Shown here piece by piece: positions 16,157 through 26,300 of a DNA stretch of 64,000 nucleotides. The DNA is taken from contig NZ_CP107989.1 in assembly GCF_041435015.1 (NCBI RefSeq), positions 2,356,001-2,420,000 on the forward strand. The letters run 5' to 3'. The stretch comes from Streptomyces canus. GTDB lineage: Bacteria; Actinomycetota; Actinomycetes; Streptomycetales; Streptomycetaceae. Made by a program: the position numbers and the translations under genes. Each line of letters begins with the position of its first letter. Positions within the stretch are counted from its first letter, which is position 1. Under the pieces are notes generated by a model. It ran no database searches. It saw nothing but the letters and a program-made list of their open reading frames with translations, and was not told where the DNA came from.

Positions 16157-17476
16157 TTACACCTCGACCGGCTCCTGCGCCGGAAGGCTGTCCATGAAGG
16201 AGCTCACGGAGAAGACGGCACGACCGGGTCCGGGCGGGCCGTAGCCGGGGGGCGAGGACAGTCCGAAGTCGTCCATCGTCCGGCGATAGGCCTGGAGCAG
16301 CCGGATGTGGTACTCCAGCGGCGCGCCCTGCGGGTTGGCCTTGCCGAGCGGGGTCGTGGGCTCGGGGCACCACGTGGTGAAGCGGGGCGTGATCCCGTGC
16401 GACATGAAGAAGCGCAGGCCCTCCGTCGTGGACGCGATGGCCTCGTCGACCGTCTTGAAGCCGAACGGCTCGGCCATCTCCACGCCCGCCACGAAATTGG
16501 GGATCACATTGCGCGCGCCGAAGACCTCCGCCGAGTCCAGGATCCGCTTGTGCCACTCGTCCCGGCCGACGTACCGCTCCTTGCCCGGGCAGTACATCTT
16601 GAAGAGATACTCGTCCCACACCTCGTAGTTGGGGTGGTAGATCTGCACGCCGTAGTCCTTGAAGCGCTGCACGTCGTCCTTCGGCAGCGCCTGCGCGACG
16701 ACCTTGCCGATCCAGCGGCCCGGGAAGTGCTCCTCGATGGCCTTCGCGTACATGCCGTAGAAGTCGGCCTCGTCACGGCCCTGGAGCTTCGAGGTGATCG
16801 CGCCGCCGGTGAGCGTGTAGGCGGTGGACACCTTGGCGGTGTCGTACCGGTTGATGATCTCGAGCGCCTCCAGGACCTCGTCCACGTCCTTGACGCCCGT
16901 GTACGGCCGCCCCGCCGCCTTGTGCTGGCGCCAGTTGTGGTTGATGTCGCAGTACTGGCACTCCTCCTTGGCGCCGAAGTACTGGCACACCCGGAAGACG
17001 GTCAGATAGATCAGGTAGCCCCACTGGATGGTCGGGGCGACCTCCATCACGGACTTCCCGTTGGAGAGCTTGTGCCGGTAGTACTCCGGCATCGGCGGCA
17101 CACCCACGTCGGCGATCCGCTTGCCGTCGAGGTAGAGCCCGAGCATGCCGGAGTCGTCGGCCGCCACGCGGTAGGGCGAGGCGGGGTTCACCCGCACCGA
17201 CACCACGGTCCGCCTGAGGTCGTACGGCCCGCCGGTGAGGATGATCTCCTCCGGCGGGCGCCGCAGCGCGGCCTCGCCGAGCTCCGGCAGGGTGCCGTGG
17301 TCGAAGGAGAAGATGAAGTACGACTTCGGCTTCATCTCCCCCGACTCGTTGTCGCTGAGGGCGGACGGGTCGAAGGCCACGCCACCTCGCAGCAGGTCCT
17401 CTTTGAAGACGGCTTCCCGCGGCACCTGCGGAAACCGCTCCATCAGATCCTCGACCAGCGCGGTACGGCTGCCCAT
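16157..17476 (-). CDS. Radical SAM protein with CX8CX2C cluster motif
   Basis: This is a 439-aa protein. Cys164, Cys173 and Cys176 (C-QYFGAKEE-C-QY-C) are the likely [4Fe-4S] ligands, spaced CX8CX2C instead of the canonical CX3CX2C. The remainder resembles a radical SAM barrel: TAYTLTGGAITSKLQG near residue 218 fits a SAM-binding glycine segment, and conserved stretches (YHPNYEVWDEYLFKMYCPGKE) continue to the C-terminus. The substrate is not evident. It lies 62 bp after a flavin split-barrel gene in the same direction and ends at a strong terminator. Confidence 0.75.
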   Translation of the reverse strand: MGSRTALVEDLMERFPQVPREAVFKEDLLRGGVAFDPSALSDNESGEMKPKSYFIFSFDHGTLPELGEAALRRPPEEIILTGGPYDLRRTVVSVRVNPASPYRVAADDSGMLGLYLDGKRIADVGVPPMPEYYRHKLSNGKSVMEVAPTIQWGYLIYLTVFRVCQYFGAKEECQYCDINHNWRQHKAAGRPYTGVKDVDEVLEALEIINRYDTAKVSTAYTLTGGAITSKLQGRDEADFYGMYAKAIEEHFPGRWIGKVVAQALPKDDVQRFKDYGVQIYHPNYEVWDEYLFKMYCPGKERYVGRDEWHKRILDSAEVFGARNVIPNFVAGVEMAEPFGFKTVDEAIASTTEGLRFFMSHGITPRFTTWCPEPTTPLGKANPQGAPLEYHIRLLQAYRRTMDDFGLSSPPGYGPPGPGRAVFSVSSFMDSLPAQEPVEV

Positions 17477-17538
17477 CCCGTGTCTCCTCCCGGCTCAGAC
17501 GTACGACCGACTCCTCACGGTATGCCCTCGCGCCGGCA

Positions 17539-18237
17539 TCACCCGTGCCGGGTCCCCTCACGGCGAGCTATATGGGTGGGTACGGGCGTTTCCTGCGGCA
17601 GCAGCGGGTCGGGAACAGGCGCGTCCCAGGTCGAGGTGAGCGGAAGCACACCGGCCCACAGCCCCAGCGCCGCGTCGGGTCCCTCGCCGTCGTCGGGCGC
17701 ACCGGTACGGATCTTGACGGAAGCCTCCTCGAGGGAGACGGCCAGCAGGGTGGTGGCCGCGAGTTCCTTGCGGCTCGGCTGCCGGGCGTACGCCCACTGA
17801 CCCGGCGCCGCGTGGTCAGTCAGCCGGCGCAGGCCCGCGAGCTTCTCCTGCGGGTCGGTCACCCTGCGGGCCTCACCGTGGATCACGGCGCTGCGGTAGT
17901 TGACGCCGTGCTCGAAGACGGACCGCGCGAGGACCAGCCCGTCGACGTGCGTGACCGTGACACAGACCGGCGTACCGCCCGCGAGGCTGCGGCCGGCCAC
18001 CGAGCCGTGCACGTACAGCTGTCGCTCGTCCCACCCGTACACCGTGGGCACGACCAGGGGCCGCCCCTCGACCACCACACCCAGATGACAGACGAAACCG
18101 GCGTCGAGGATCGCCTCCAGATCGGCCCGGTCCAGACTGCCCTGCTCGCGCAGGCGGCGATGCCGGGTGAGCTCGGTCTGCGGGAGGGAGGCGGGGAGGC
18201 GTTCGAGTCGAGGCTCGGGGCCGGATTCGGGGCTCAT
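17539..18237 (-). CDS. Pyridoxamine 5'-phosphate oxidase/NimA-like FMN-binding protein
   Basis: The 232-aa protein has the split beta-barrel pattern: GSLDRADLEAILDAGFVCHLG, VVPTVYGWDERQLYVHGSVAGR, then YRSAVIHGEARRVTD, as in NimA-type and related flavin-binding proteins. These bind FMN or heme and may reduce small molecules. It precedes the radical SAM gene by 62 bp, so the two may be co-transcribed. No membrane or signal sequence is present. The assignment to fold is firm, to reaction weak. Confidence 0.8.
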   Translation of the reverse strand: MSPESGPEPRLERLPASLPQTELTRHRRLREQGSLDRADLEAILDAGFVCHLGVVVEGRPLVVPTVYGWDERQLYVHGSVAGRSLAGGTPVCVTVTHVDGLVLARSVFEHGVNYRSAVIHGEARRVTDPQEKLAGLRRLTDHAAPGQWAYARQPSRKELAATTLLAVSLEEASVKIRTGAPDDGEGPDAALGLWAGVLPLTSTWDAPVPDPLLPQETPVPTHIARREGTRHG

Positions 18238-18296
18238 GACCAGGCAGGCTACCGACGCGTCAGGCCTGGCCCCTGACCAGTCAGGCCACCGAAGCG

Positions 18297-19304
18297 TCAG
18301 GCCCCGCGCTCCAGCGCGTCGAACGTCACCGGGAACGCCACCCTCGCCCCGGACACCACCCGTTCCGCCTCTTCCGCGACCGCCAGGCCCAGCCGCGCCA
18401 GTTCGTTGCCCTGCGACCCCGCGAGGTGCGGCGTGACGAAGGCACCCGGGAGCTCGTGCAGCGGCGAGTCGGCGGGCAGGGGCTCCGGGTCGGTGACGTC
18501 AAGGACCGCGGAGAGGCGGCCCGACCGCAGTTCCGCGACGAGGGCGTCCGTGGCGACGAGCGACCCGCGCGCGGTGTTGACCAGCACCGCTCCGTCCGGC
18601 ATCAGTGCCAGTTCGCGGCGACCGATGAGATGCCGGGTCTCGGGGGTCTCCGGGGCGTGGACGGTCACGATCTCCGAGGTGCGCAGGAGCTCGTCCAGCG
18701 GCAGCAGCGGGACACCCAGCTCCGAGGCCGCGCTCTCGTCGACGTACGGGTCCGTCAGACTCACCGAGAGGTCGAACGGCCGCAGCAGCTCGATCACCTT
18801 CCGCCCGATCCGGGACGCCCCGATCACGCCGACCCGCCGCCCGTGGTTGCCGATGCCGGGCACGACCCCCCAGCCGGGAGGCGCCCCCTCGGTGCGCAAC
18901 CGCTCCCGGCGCACGAAGACGTCCTTGCCGGCGAGCAGGATCACGGCGAGCGTGTACTCGGCGACGGGCACCGCGTTGGCCTCGGCCGCCGAGGACACGG
19001 CGATCCCGCGCCGCCAGACCTCGGGAGTGGCGAAGCCCTTGACCGAGCCGGCCGAATGCAGGACGGCCCGGAGTTTCGGGGCCGCGTCGAGGACGGCCGC
19101 GTCCAGGCGGGGGCAGCCCCAGCCGGTCACGAGGATCTCGGTGCGGGCCAGGACGTCCGCGAGCGCCGGGTCGGTGAGGTCCTCGGCCACCAGCCCGGGG
19201 TCGATCTCCACGGACTCCCGCAGCCGGGCCAGCACCTCGGGCGGGAAGACGAGCGGCACGTTCTCGGCGGTCATGGCGAACAGCGCCTGGGGTCGCTCGG
19301 GCAA
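18297..19304 (-). CDS. D-isomer-specific 2-hydroxyacid dehydrogenase
   Basis: The 335-aa NAD-dependent enzyme has the expected order: N-terminal catalytic half, Rossmann fold with GRRVGVIGASRIGRKVIELL, the NTARGSLV segment, Glu in the TDPEPLPADSPLHELPG region and the catalytic His in VTPHLAGSQGN. The substrate is undetermined. The first ATG is at 19304; an internal ATG at residue 11 (MTAENVPLVF) is an alternative. A LacI-type palindrome lies 32 bp upstream, so sugar-related control is likely. The gene is divergent from the IS607 element. Confidence 0.88.
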   Translation of the reverse strand: MPERPQALFAMTAENVPLVFPPEVLARLRESVEIDPGLVAEDLTDPALADVLARTEILVTGWGCPRLDAAVLDAAPKLRAVLHSAGSVKGFATPEVWRRGIAVSSAAEANAVPVAEYTLAVILLAGKDVFVRRERLRTEGAPPGWGVVPGIGNHGRRVGVIGASRIGRKVIELLRPFDLSVSLTDPYVDESAASELGVPLLPLDELLRTSEIVTVHAPETPETRHLIGRRELALMPDGAVLVNTARGSLVATDALVAELRSGRLSAVLDVTDPEPLPADSPLHELPGAFVTPHLAGSQGNELARLGLAVAEEAERVVSGARVAFPVTFDALERGA

Positions 19305-19335
19305 GGTGGTGATCCTCCAGACCGACGGAAAGGTT

Positions 19336-19353
19336 GTAGAAAACGCTCTCTAC
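19336..19353 (-). promoter_or_regulatory. LacI-type operator before the hydroxyacid dehydrogenase gene
   Basis: GTAGAAAACGCTCTCTAC is an 18-bp near-palindrome (7 of 9 pairs) with a central CG, the pattern bound by LacI-family repressors. It sits 32 bp upstream of the start codon. Confidence 0.55.
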
Positions 19354-19446
19354 GGTAGGCCCCGACAAATGAGGGGTGAAAGCTACTACAGATTTTCTAG
19401 TCATTCATAGTCATCCCTAGTCGTCTGCCTCACGTAACTTGGTCTC

Positions 19447-20022
19447 GTGAAGCTTTCGGAGTGGGCCCGTCAGCAGGGCGTGAGCTACCAGACCGCCTGG
19501 CGGTGGGTGAAGGACGGGAAGATGCCCGTCCCCGTTCGCCAGGCGCCGTCCGGGACGTGGTTGGTCGACGAGGTCGCCGTCCAGCCGTCCGGGCGTGTGG
19601 TGGCGTACTGCCGCGTGTCGTCCGTTGACCAGAAAGCCGATCTTGAGCGGCAGGCCGCCCGGGTCGTGTCCGGCGCGAACGGGCTGGGTCTGGCCGTCGC
19701 TGAGGTCGTCACCGAGGTGGGATCCGGGTTGAACGGGCGGCGCCGCAAGCTGCACCGGCTGCTGTCCGACCCGCAGACCGCGGTGATCGTGGTCGAGCAC
19801 CGCGACCGGCTGGCCCGCTTCGGCGTCGAGCACCTGGAGGCCGCGCTGTCGGCGTCCGGGCGGCGCCTGGTCGTCCTCGACCCCACCGAGACCGCCGATG
19901 ACCTGGTACGCGACATCACCGAGGTGCTCACCTCCCTGTGCGCCCGCCGGTACGGGCGGCGGGCAGCGAAGAACCGGGCCGCCCGCGCGGTGGCCGTAGC
20001 GACCGGCGAGGCCGCCGAGTGA
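19447..20022 (+). CDS. tnpA: IS607-type serine recombinase TnpA
   Basis: The 191-aa protein has an N-terminal MerR-like helix-turn-helix (KLSEWARQQGVSYQTAWRWV) that binds the element ends, followed by the resolvase domain with the catalytic Ser in VVAYCRVSS, the QKADLERQ segment and EHRDRLARFG. It starts at GTG and looks complete. Its stop overlaps the tnpB start (GTGA, 20019-20022), as is usual in this family. The transposase could therefore still be active even though tnpB is broken. Confidence 0.93.
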   Translation: MKLSEWARQQGVSYQTAWRWVKDGKMPVPVRQAPSGTWLVDEVAVQPSGRVVAYCRVSSVDQKADLERQAARVVSGANGLGLAVAEVVTEVGSGLNGRRRKLHRLLSDPQTAVIVVEHRDRLARFGVEHLEAALSASGRRLVVLDPTETADDLVRDITEVLTSLCARRYGRRAAKNRAARAVAVATGEAAE

Positions 20023-21477
20023 AGAAGTTCCAGCCGCAGCCCGGGTTCGTGGTGCAGGCGTACCGCTTCGCACTGGACCCGAACGCCACCCAGGAGCATG
20101 CCCTGCGCTCGCACTGCGGCGCGGCGCGTGCCGCCTACAACTGGGCCGTCGGCTGGGTGAGCGCCTCCTGGTGGCAGCGCCGCGCGGAGGAGTCCTACGG
20201 CATCGGCGGGGCCGGGCTGACCAAGTGGCGGCCGTGGTCGCTGCCCGCGCTGCGGAAGGCGTTCAACGAGGCCAAGCACACCGATCCGAGGTTCGCCGCC
20301 TGGTGGGAGCAGAACTCGAAGGAGGCGTACTCCACCGGCCTGGCGAACGCGTCGGCCGCGTTCGACAACTACGCGAAGTCCAAGAGGGGCAAGCGGCGCG
20401 GCAAGCGGATGGGTGCGCCGCAGTTGAAGTCGAAGCGGAACCGCGCGCCTTGCCTGCCGGTTCACCACCGGCGTGATCCGCGTGGACACCGACGGCCGTC
20501 ACGTCACTCTGCCCCGGCTGGGCACGATCCGCACCCACGAGCCCACCGTGAAGCTCCTCGCCCGCGTCCAGGCCGGGACGGCCCGGATCCTGTCCGCGAC
20601 CGTGCGGCACGAGCGCGGACGCTGGTTCGTCTCGTTCCAGGCCGAGGTCAAGCGGGACCTCGAACCCGTGGCGCGGCCGGACGTGGCGGTCGGGATCGAC
20701 CTGGGGGTGAAGTCCCTCGCGGTCATGGCCGACAGCACCGGCGAGATCCGCACCATCGCCAATCCCGGGCACCACGACCGGGCACGCAAGCACCTGCGCC
20801 GCGCCTCCCGCGTCGTCTCCCGACGGCAGGGCCCCGACCGGCGGACCGGGCAGAAGCCGTCGAAGCGGTGGGAGAAGGCCAACGCCGCCCGCAACAAGGT
20901 GCATCACCGGGTGGCCAACCTTCGCGCGGACGCCCTGCACAAGCTCACCACCGCCGTGGCGGCCGAGTACGGCACGGTCGTGGTCGAAGACCTCAACGTC
21001 GCCGGGATGCTCCGCAACCGGCGTCTCGCGCGAAGGATCGCCGACGCCGGGTTCGGGGAGATCCGCCGCCAGCTCACCTACAAGACCCGCCAGCGCCACG
21101 CCACCCGCACCATCGTGGCGGACCGCTGGTACCCCTCCTCGAAGACCTGTTCCGGGTGCGGCGCGGTGAAAGCCAAACTGCCGCTGCACGTGAGGACCTA
21201 CCGGTGCGACGCCTGCGGTCTGGTCATCGACCGGGACGACAACGCCGCACTCAACCTCGCCGCGCTCGCGGCAGCCGCAACAACTGGTACCGGAGTGGCC
21301 GGAGACCAGGACACCGCCCCTGCGGTGTCGAAGCCTCGTGGAGCCGACCAGAAGACCCGCACCACCCGCCCCCGCCGCAAGGCGGAGGCGGGGCGGGCAG
21401 GTGGCGCAACCCTGCCGCACCAGCGGCAGACGGAAGCGAGAGACCGTACTCAAGCCGAAGCCCTCACGTTCTGGTGA
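20019..21477 (+). pseudogene. tnpB: tnpB RNA-guided nuclease gene with a frameshift
   Basis: The first 145 codons (KKFQPQPGFVVQAYRF to KSKRNRAP) are in one frame and the rest (from about 20456, CRFTTGVIRVDTDGRH) in another. One extra base within TGCC at 20451-20454 would explain the break. The second part still has the RuvC-type acidic residues (GIDLGVK, VVVEDLNV, DRDDNAALN) and the zinc-finger cysteines CSGCG and CDACG. The intact protein would be about 485 aa. As it stands no full-length TnpB is made unless frameshifting occurs; a sequencing error is possible. Confidence 0.85.
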
Positions 21478-21514
21478 CGAGACGGACCTTCCCGGCGGAA
21501 ACGTCCGGAATGCT

Positions 21515-22830
<1,316 letters not shown>

Positions 22831-22864
22831 CTTTATAAAGCCCCTTTCCTAACCCCTTGTACAA
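22831..22864 (+). promoter_or_regulatory. Two AT-rich palindromes upstream of the ROK gene
   Basis: CTTTATAAAG (22831-22840, perfect) directly follows the aldO stop, and TTGTACAA (22857-22864, perfect) follows 25 bp centre to centre. They stand out in GC-rich DNA and lie 80-115 bp before the ROK start. They are candidates for autoregulatory ROK operators. Confidence 0.45.
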
Positions 22865-22944
22865 AGTCCCCGCTGCCCATAATCTTGCGCCGCGCCGGTG
22901 CCACTGTCGTCCCGGCATGAGCGAAGGGATGGGGGCCGGCCCCG

Positions 22945-24189
22945 ATGAAGCGCACATCACGTGACATCCGCACCGCGAACCGCTACGAGGTGTTGCGCCA
23001 GATCATCGCCGAGTCACCCACCTCCCGGCAGGAACTGGCGGCGGCCACCGGGCTGAGCCTGGCCACGGTCGCCACGCTCGTGGGCGAGCTGCTCGACCTC
23101 CGCATGATCACGGAGGTCGGGTTCGAGGAGTCGGCGGGCGGGCGCCCCCGGGGGCTCGTGGCGGTCAACGCGTCGGGGGGCGCGTTGATCGGCGTGGACA
23201 TCGCGGAGACGTACGTCCATGTCGAACTGTTCGACCTCGCACTGAACGTGCTGGCCCGCGCCGAGGAGGACGTCCGCCCCGGCGAGAGCCTCCCCGAGCA
23301 GCTGGTCGGCCATGTCGCCGCCGCCGTCGGCTCGGTGGTCACCCAGGCCGGGATCGAGGGCGCCCGGGTGCTCGGCGTCGGCGTGAGCGTGCCGGGGCAG
23401 GTGGACCGCGCCACCGGCATCTCGGAGTACGCCCCCAACTGGGACTGGCACGACGTGCCGCTGGTCGACCTGCTCTCCGAGTACATCGCCTACCCGCTCT
23501 ACCTGGACAACCCGCTGCGTGCCGTCGCCGTGGCCGAGCTGTGGTTCGGGGCGGCGCGCGGGAGCGGGAACGCCGTGGTGGTCACCCTCGGGACCGGCGT
23601 GGGCGCCGGGCTCGTCCTGGGCGGCGCCCTGCATCGCGGTGTCTCCAACAGCGCCGGCGAGTGGGGCCACAACACGATCGTCCTGGACGGACGCCTGTGC
23701 CGCTGCGGCAACCACGGCTGCGTGGAGACGTACGTGGGAGCGCCCGGGATCATGCTGAACCTGCGGGAGCTGAGCCCCGACAGCGAGCTGCTGCACCCGG
23801 GCGACCAGACGGCGACGATCGCCGCGCTGGCCCGGGGGATGCTCACCCAGGACCCGGTCGCGGTCAAGGTCGTCCGGCACACCGCCCGTTACCTGGGCGC
23901 CTCCATCGCGCACCTGGTCAACCTGTTCAACCCCGAGGTGGTCGTGCTCAGCAGCTGGGTCGCGGCCGCCCTCGGCGAGCCCCTGGTCGCGGAGGTGCGC
24001 GAGGCCGTCGCCCGGCACGCGCTGCCCCGGCCGATGGCCGCCACCGAGATCGTCCTCTCCCCGATCCCGACGGACCCGGCGTGTCTGGGCGCGGCGACGT
24101 TCGCGCTCGAAGGGGCGCTCCAGTCGGTCGGACAGAGGTCTGCGAAACGCACCACCCCCGCAAGGACGAAGACGCACGACCCCCGCTAG
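22945..24189 (+). CDS. ROK-family transcriptional regulator
   Basis: The 414-aa protein has an N-terminal winged helix (NRYEVLRQIIAESPTSRQELAAATGLSLATVATLV) and a ROK sugar-binding domain. The ROK zinc site is complete: GHNTIV followed by CRCGNHGCVE. The nucleotide-binding segment VTLGTGVGAGLVLGG is present but the protein functions as a repressor type rather than a kinase. It sits between aldO and the galactan-use operon and probably responds to a sugar from that pathway. The tail after residue 395 is basic and unconserved. Confidence 0.9.
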   Translation: MKRTSRDIRTANRYEVLRQIIAESPTSRQELAAATGLSLATVATLVGELLDLRMITEVGFEESAGGRPRGLVAVNASGGALIGVDIAETYVHVELFDLALNVLARAEEDVRPGESLPEQLVGHVAAAVGSVVTQAGIEGARVLGVGVSVPGQVDRATGISEYAPNWDWHDVPLVDLLSEYIAYPLYLDNPLRAVAVAELWFGAARGSGNAVVVTLGTGVGAGLVLGGALHRGVSNSAGEWGHNTIVLDGRLCRCGNHGCVETYVGAPGIMLNLRELSPDSELLHPGDQTATIAALARGMLTQDPVAVKVVRHTARYLGASIAHLVNLFNPEVVVLSSWVAAALGEPLVAEVREAVARHALPRPMAATEIVLSPIPTDPACLGAATFALEGALQSVGQRSAKRTTPARTKTHDPR

Positions 24190-24231
24190 GAGCCGTACCG
24201 CACCACCTTCATGACGACGGAAGGGATGCAC

Positions 24232-26070
24232 GTGTCTCACCCCCACCGCACGAGATCGGCCCTGCTGACAGCCGCAGCCGCGTTCGCTGTCGCGGGACCC
24301 CTGATATCCGCCCCGCCCGCCTCGGCCGCCACCCCCACGGTGGCCGAGGTGTCCCCGCACGCCGCCCAGACCATCGACAACATCGGTGCCTCGGGCGCCT
24401 GGTGGGTCAACGACCTGAAGAACTTCGACCCGAAGGTCCAGGCCCGGGTGTCCAGGCTGCTGTTCTCCAAGGACGGCCTGGCGCTGAGCAGTTACCGCTA
24501 CAACATCGGCGGTGGCGGCACCGGTGTGACCTACGCGCCGCGCGCCCCCGAGACCTTCGTCAAGGACGACGCGTCGTACGACTGGAGCAAGGACAAGGCG
24601 GGCCGTACGTTCCTGTACGCGGCCGCCAAGTACGGCGTGAAGGACCTGATCGCCTTCGTCAACAGTGCGCCGGCGCAGTGGAAGACCAACGCCAAGAGCT
24701 GCGGCGGTTATCTGAAGGCGGAGAACACGCAGGACTACGCCAGGTACGTCGCCGACGTCACCGACCACTTCGCGAAGCAGGGCGTGAAGTTCGACTACAT
24801 CAGCCCCTTCAACGAGCCGACCAACAGCTTCGACGACTGCGGCCAGGAGGGCATGCTGGTGCCGGTCGACCAACGCGACGACATCGTGCGGGCGTTGGGC
24901 GCCGAGCAGCAGGCCCGGCACCAGCGGACCGGCATCATCGCGGACGAGTCCAGCTCCACGGTGAGCTTCAACACCGAGGTCCCGCAGTGGATCTCGCAGC
25001 CGGACACCGCCCAGTACGTCGACAAGCTCGCCCACCACACGTACAACAACCCGGGCGACGACCAGCGGGCGAAGATCTACGAGACGTCCAAGTCGGTCGG
25101 CAAGCAGTCCTGGTCCACGGAGATCTGCTGCTTCGGCAACGGCGGCACGGGCTGGGCGCAGGAGTACGACCCCACGATCGACGGTGGTCTGAACCTCTCC
25201 CGGATCATCTACAAGGACTTCGCGACCGCGCACGACTCGGCGTTCCAGTGGTGGGTCGCCCTCTCGGAGCAGATCGGCTCCGACCCCCTCGCGAAGAACA
25301 GCGAGGGCTGGAACGACGGCCTGATCTACTACGACCCGAACTACGCCACCAACGGCAACCAGACCCTGTACTACACCAAGCGCTACTACGCGCTCGGCCA
25401 GTACAGCAAGTTCGTCCGGCCGGGCTCGGTCGCCCACAACGTGACCGGCGTACCGGACGGCGTCGAGGTGTCGACGTACGACGACCACGGCAAGTGGGTC
25501 GTCGTGGTCAACAACCACAACACCACCGACACCGCGGTGAAGCTGCACTTCAACAGCAAGGCGCCGGTCCGTGCGAGCAAGGCCGTGCGGACGTCGGCGA
25601 CCGAGAGCTGGGCGAACGTGGCGAAGCCGTCGGTCAAGGGCGGCACCGCCTCGGCGACCCTGCCGGCCCGGTCCATCACGACGTACGTCCTCGACCAGAA
25701 GGGCCACGGCACGTCGGCGGTCACGGGCGCGCTCCAGGGCAAGCAGTCCGGCAAGTGCCTGACCGCGAACGCCTCGGGTGCGGCGATCAGCAGCTGCACG
25801 GGCGGGTCCGAGCGGGTGTGGTCGTACGACGCGAAGGGCCGCCTGAAGGGCGTGAACGGCTATCTGACCGCGGGGAGGTCGGGGCTCACGACGAGCCCGG
25901 AAGCGACCCGTGACGGCAGCCAGCAATGGCTGCTGAACTCCAACGGCCAAGTCGTCAGTGAGGCGTCCGGCACCTGCCTGGACGTCGGCGGACAGGCGAC
26001 GGCCGAAGGCAGCAAGGTCGGCCTGTGGTCCTGCAACGGCGGGACCAACCAGGCCTGGTTCAGGCAGTAA
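24232..26070 (+). CDS. Secreted GH30 glycoside hydrolase with CBM13, probable endo-beta-1,6-galactanase
   Basis: From the GTG at 24232 the protein is 612 aa; GGAAGGG stands 6 nt upstream, while upstream ATGs at 24211 and 24226 are badly placed. A signal peptide ends near SAPPASAA. The clan-A catalytic domain carries the acid/base Glu in SPFNEPTN and the nucleophile Glu in WSTEICCFG. A C-terminal ricin-type lectin domain (about residues 485-612) has CLTANASG, TCLDVGG and NQAWF repeats. Streptomyces GH30 enzymes with this architecture cleave beta-1,6-galactan side chains of arabinogalactan. The downstream importer and beta-galactosidase fit that substrate, though it remains inferred. Confidence 0.82.
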   Translation: MSHPHRTRSALLTAAAAFAVAGPLISAPPASAATPTVAEVSPHAAQTIDNIGASGAWWVNDLKNFDPKVQARVSRLLFSKDGLALSSYRYNIGGGGTGVTYAPRAPETFVKDDASYDWSKDKAGRTFLYAAAKYGVKDLIAFVNSAPAQWKTNAKSCGGYLKAENTQDYARYVADVTDHFAKQGVKFDYISPFNEPTNSFDDCGQEGMLVPVDQRDDIVRALGAEQQARHQRTGIIADESSSTVSFNTEVPQWISQPDTAQYVDKLAHHTYNNPGDDQRAKIYETSKSVGKQSWSTEICCFGNGGTGWAQEYDPTIDGGLNLSRIIYKDFATAHDSAFQWWVALSEQIGSDPLAKNSEGWNDGLIYYDPNYATNGNQTLYYTKRYYALGQYSKFVRPGSVAHNVTGVPDGVEVSTYDDHGKWVVVVNNHNTTDTAVKLHFNSKAPVRASKAVRTSATESWANVAKPSVKGGTASATLPARSITTYVLDQKGHGTSAVTGALQGKQSGKCLTANASGAAISSCTGGSERVWSYDAKGRLKGVNGYLTAGRSGLTTSPEATRDGSQQWLLNSNGQVVSEASGTCLDVGGQATAEGSKVGLWSCNGGTNQAWFRQ

Positions 26071-26087
26071 CACAGCACATCCGCAAG

Positions 26088-26124
26088 GGGGTTGCGGGCC
26101 GCTGGTGCGGCGGCCCGCAACCCC
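26088..26124 (+). terminator. Strong hairpin terminator after the GH30 gene
   Basis: A perfect 15-bp stem GGGGTTGCGGGCCGC / GCGGCCCGCAACCCC with a 7-nt loop lies 17 nt after the GH30 stop. It separates the GH30 gene from the importer operon. Confidence 0.85.
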
Positions 26125-26300
26125 GAGACGTCCGGTATCCCGAACGCCGCACAACGCTTCGAGCAGACTTCGTCCAACCCCTTGCCGAAGCCTTAGCCGA
26201 AGGTTAACGTCCCGCACCGCAGGTCCATTTGAGCCACCTGGCACTGAGCCGCAGAGCCATGGCACAGAGCCGCAGCCGTATTCGAGACAAGGACGTCAGC
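26125..26300 (+). promoter_or_regulatory. Promoter region of the sugar importer operon
   Basis: This gap carries two direct copies of GCCGAAG (in TTGCCGAAGCCTTAGCCGAAGG, about 26181-26203) followed by GGTTAACG. The repeats are a possible operator. No clear -10/-35 pair was identified. Confidence 0.4.

Larger units (their letters stand above)
19447..21477 (+). mobile_element. IS607-family insertion sequence (ends not precisely defined)
   Basis: The element contains a serine-recombinase tnpA and an overlapping tnpB. The coordinates cover the two genes; true ends probably lie within a few tens of bases outside. IS607 elements have no conserved terminal inverted repeats, and none is seen. It sits between the hydroxyacid dehydrogenase promoter and aldO. 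Confidence 0.88.

Noticed and set aside
23014..26265. 1,083-codon leftward open frame
   Set aside because: It is antisense to the ROK and GH30 genes, both of which have clear family motifs.
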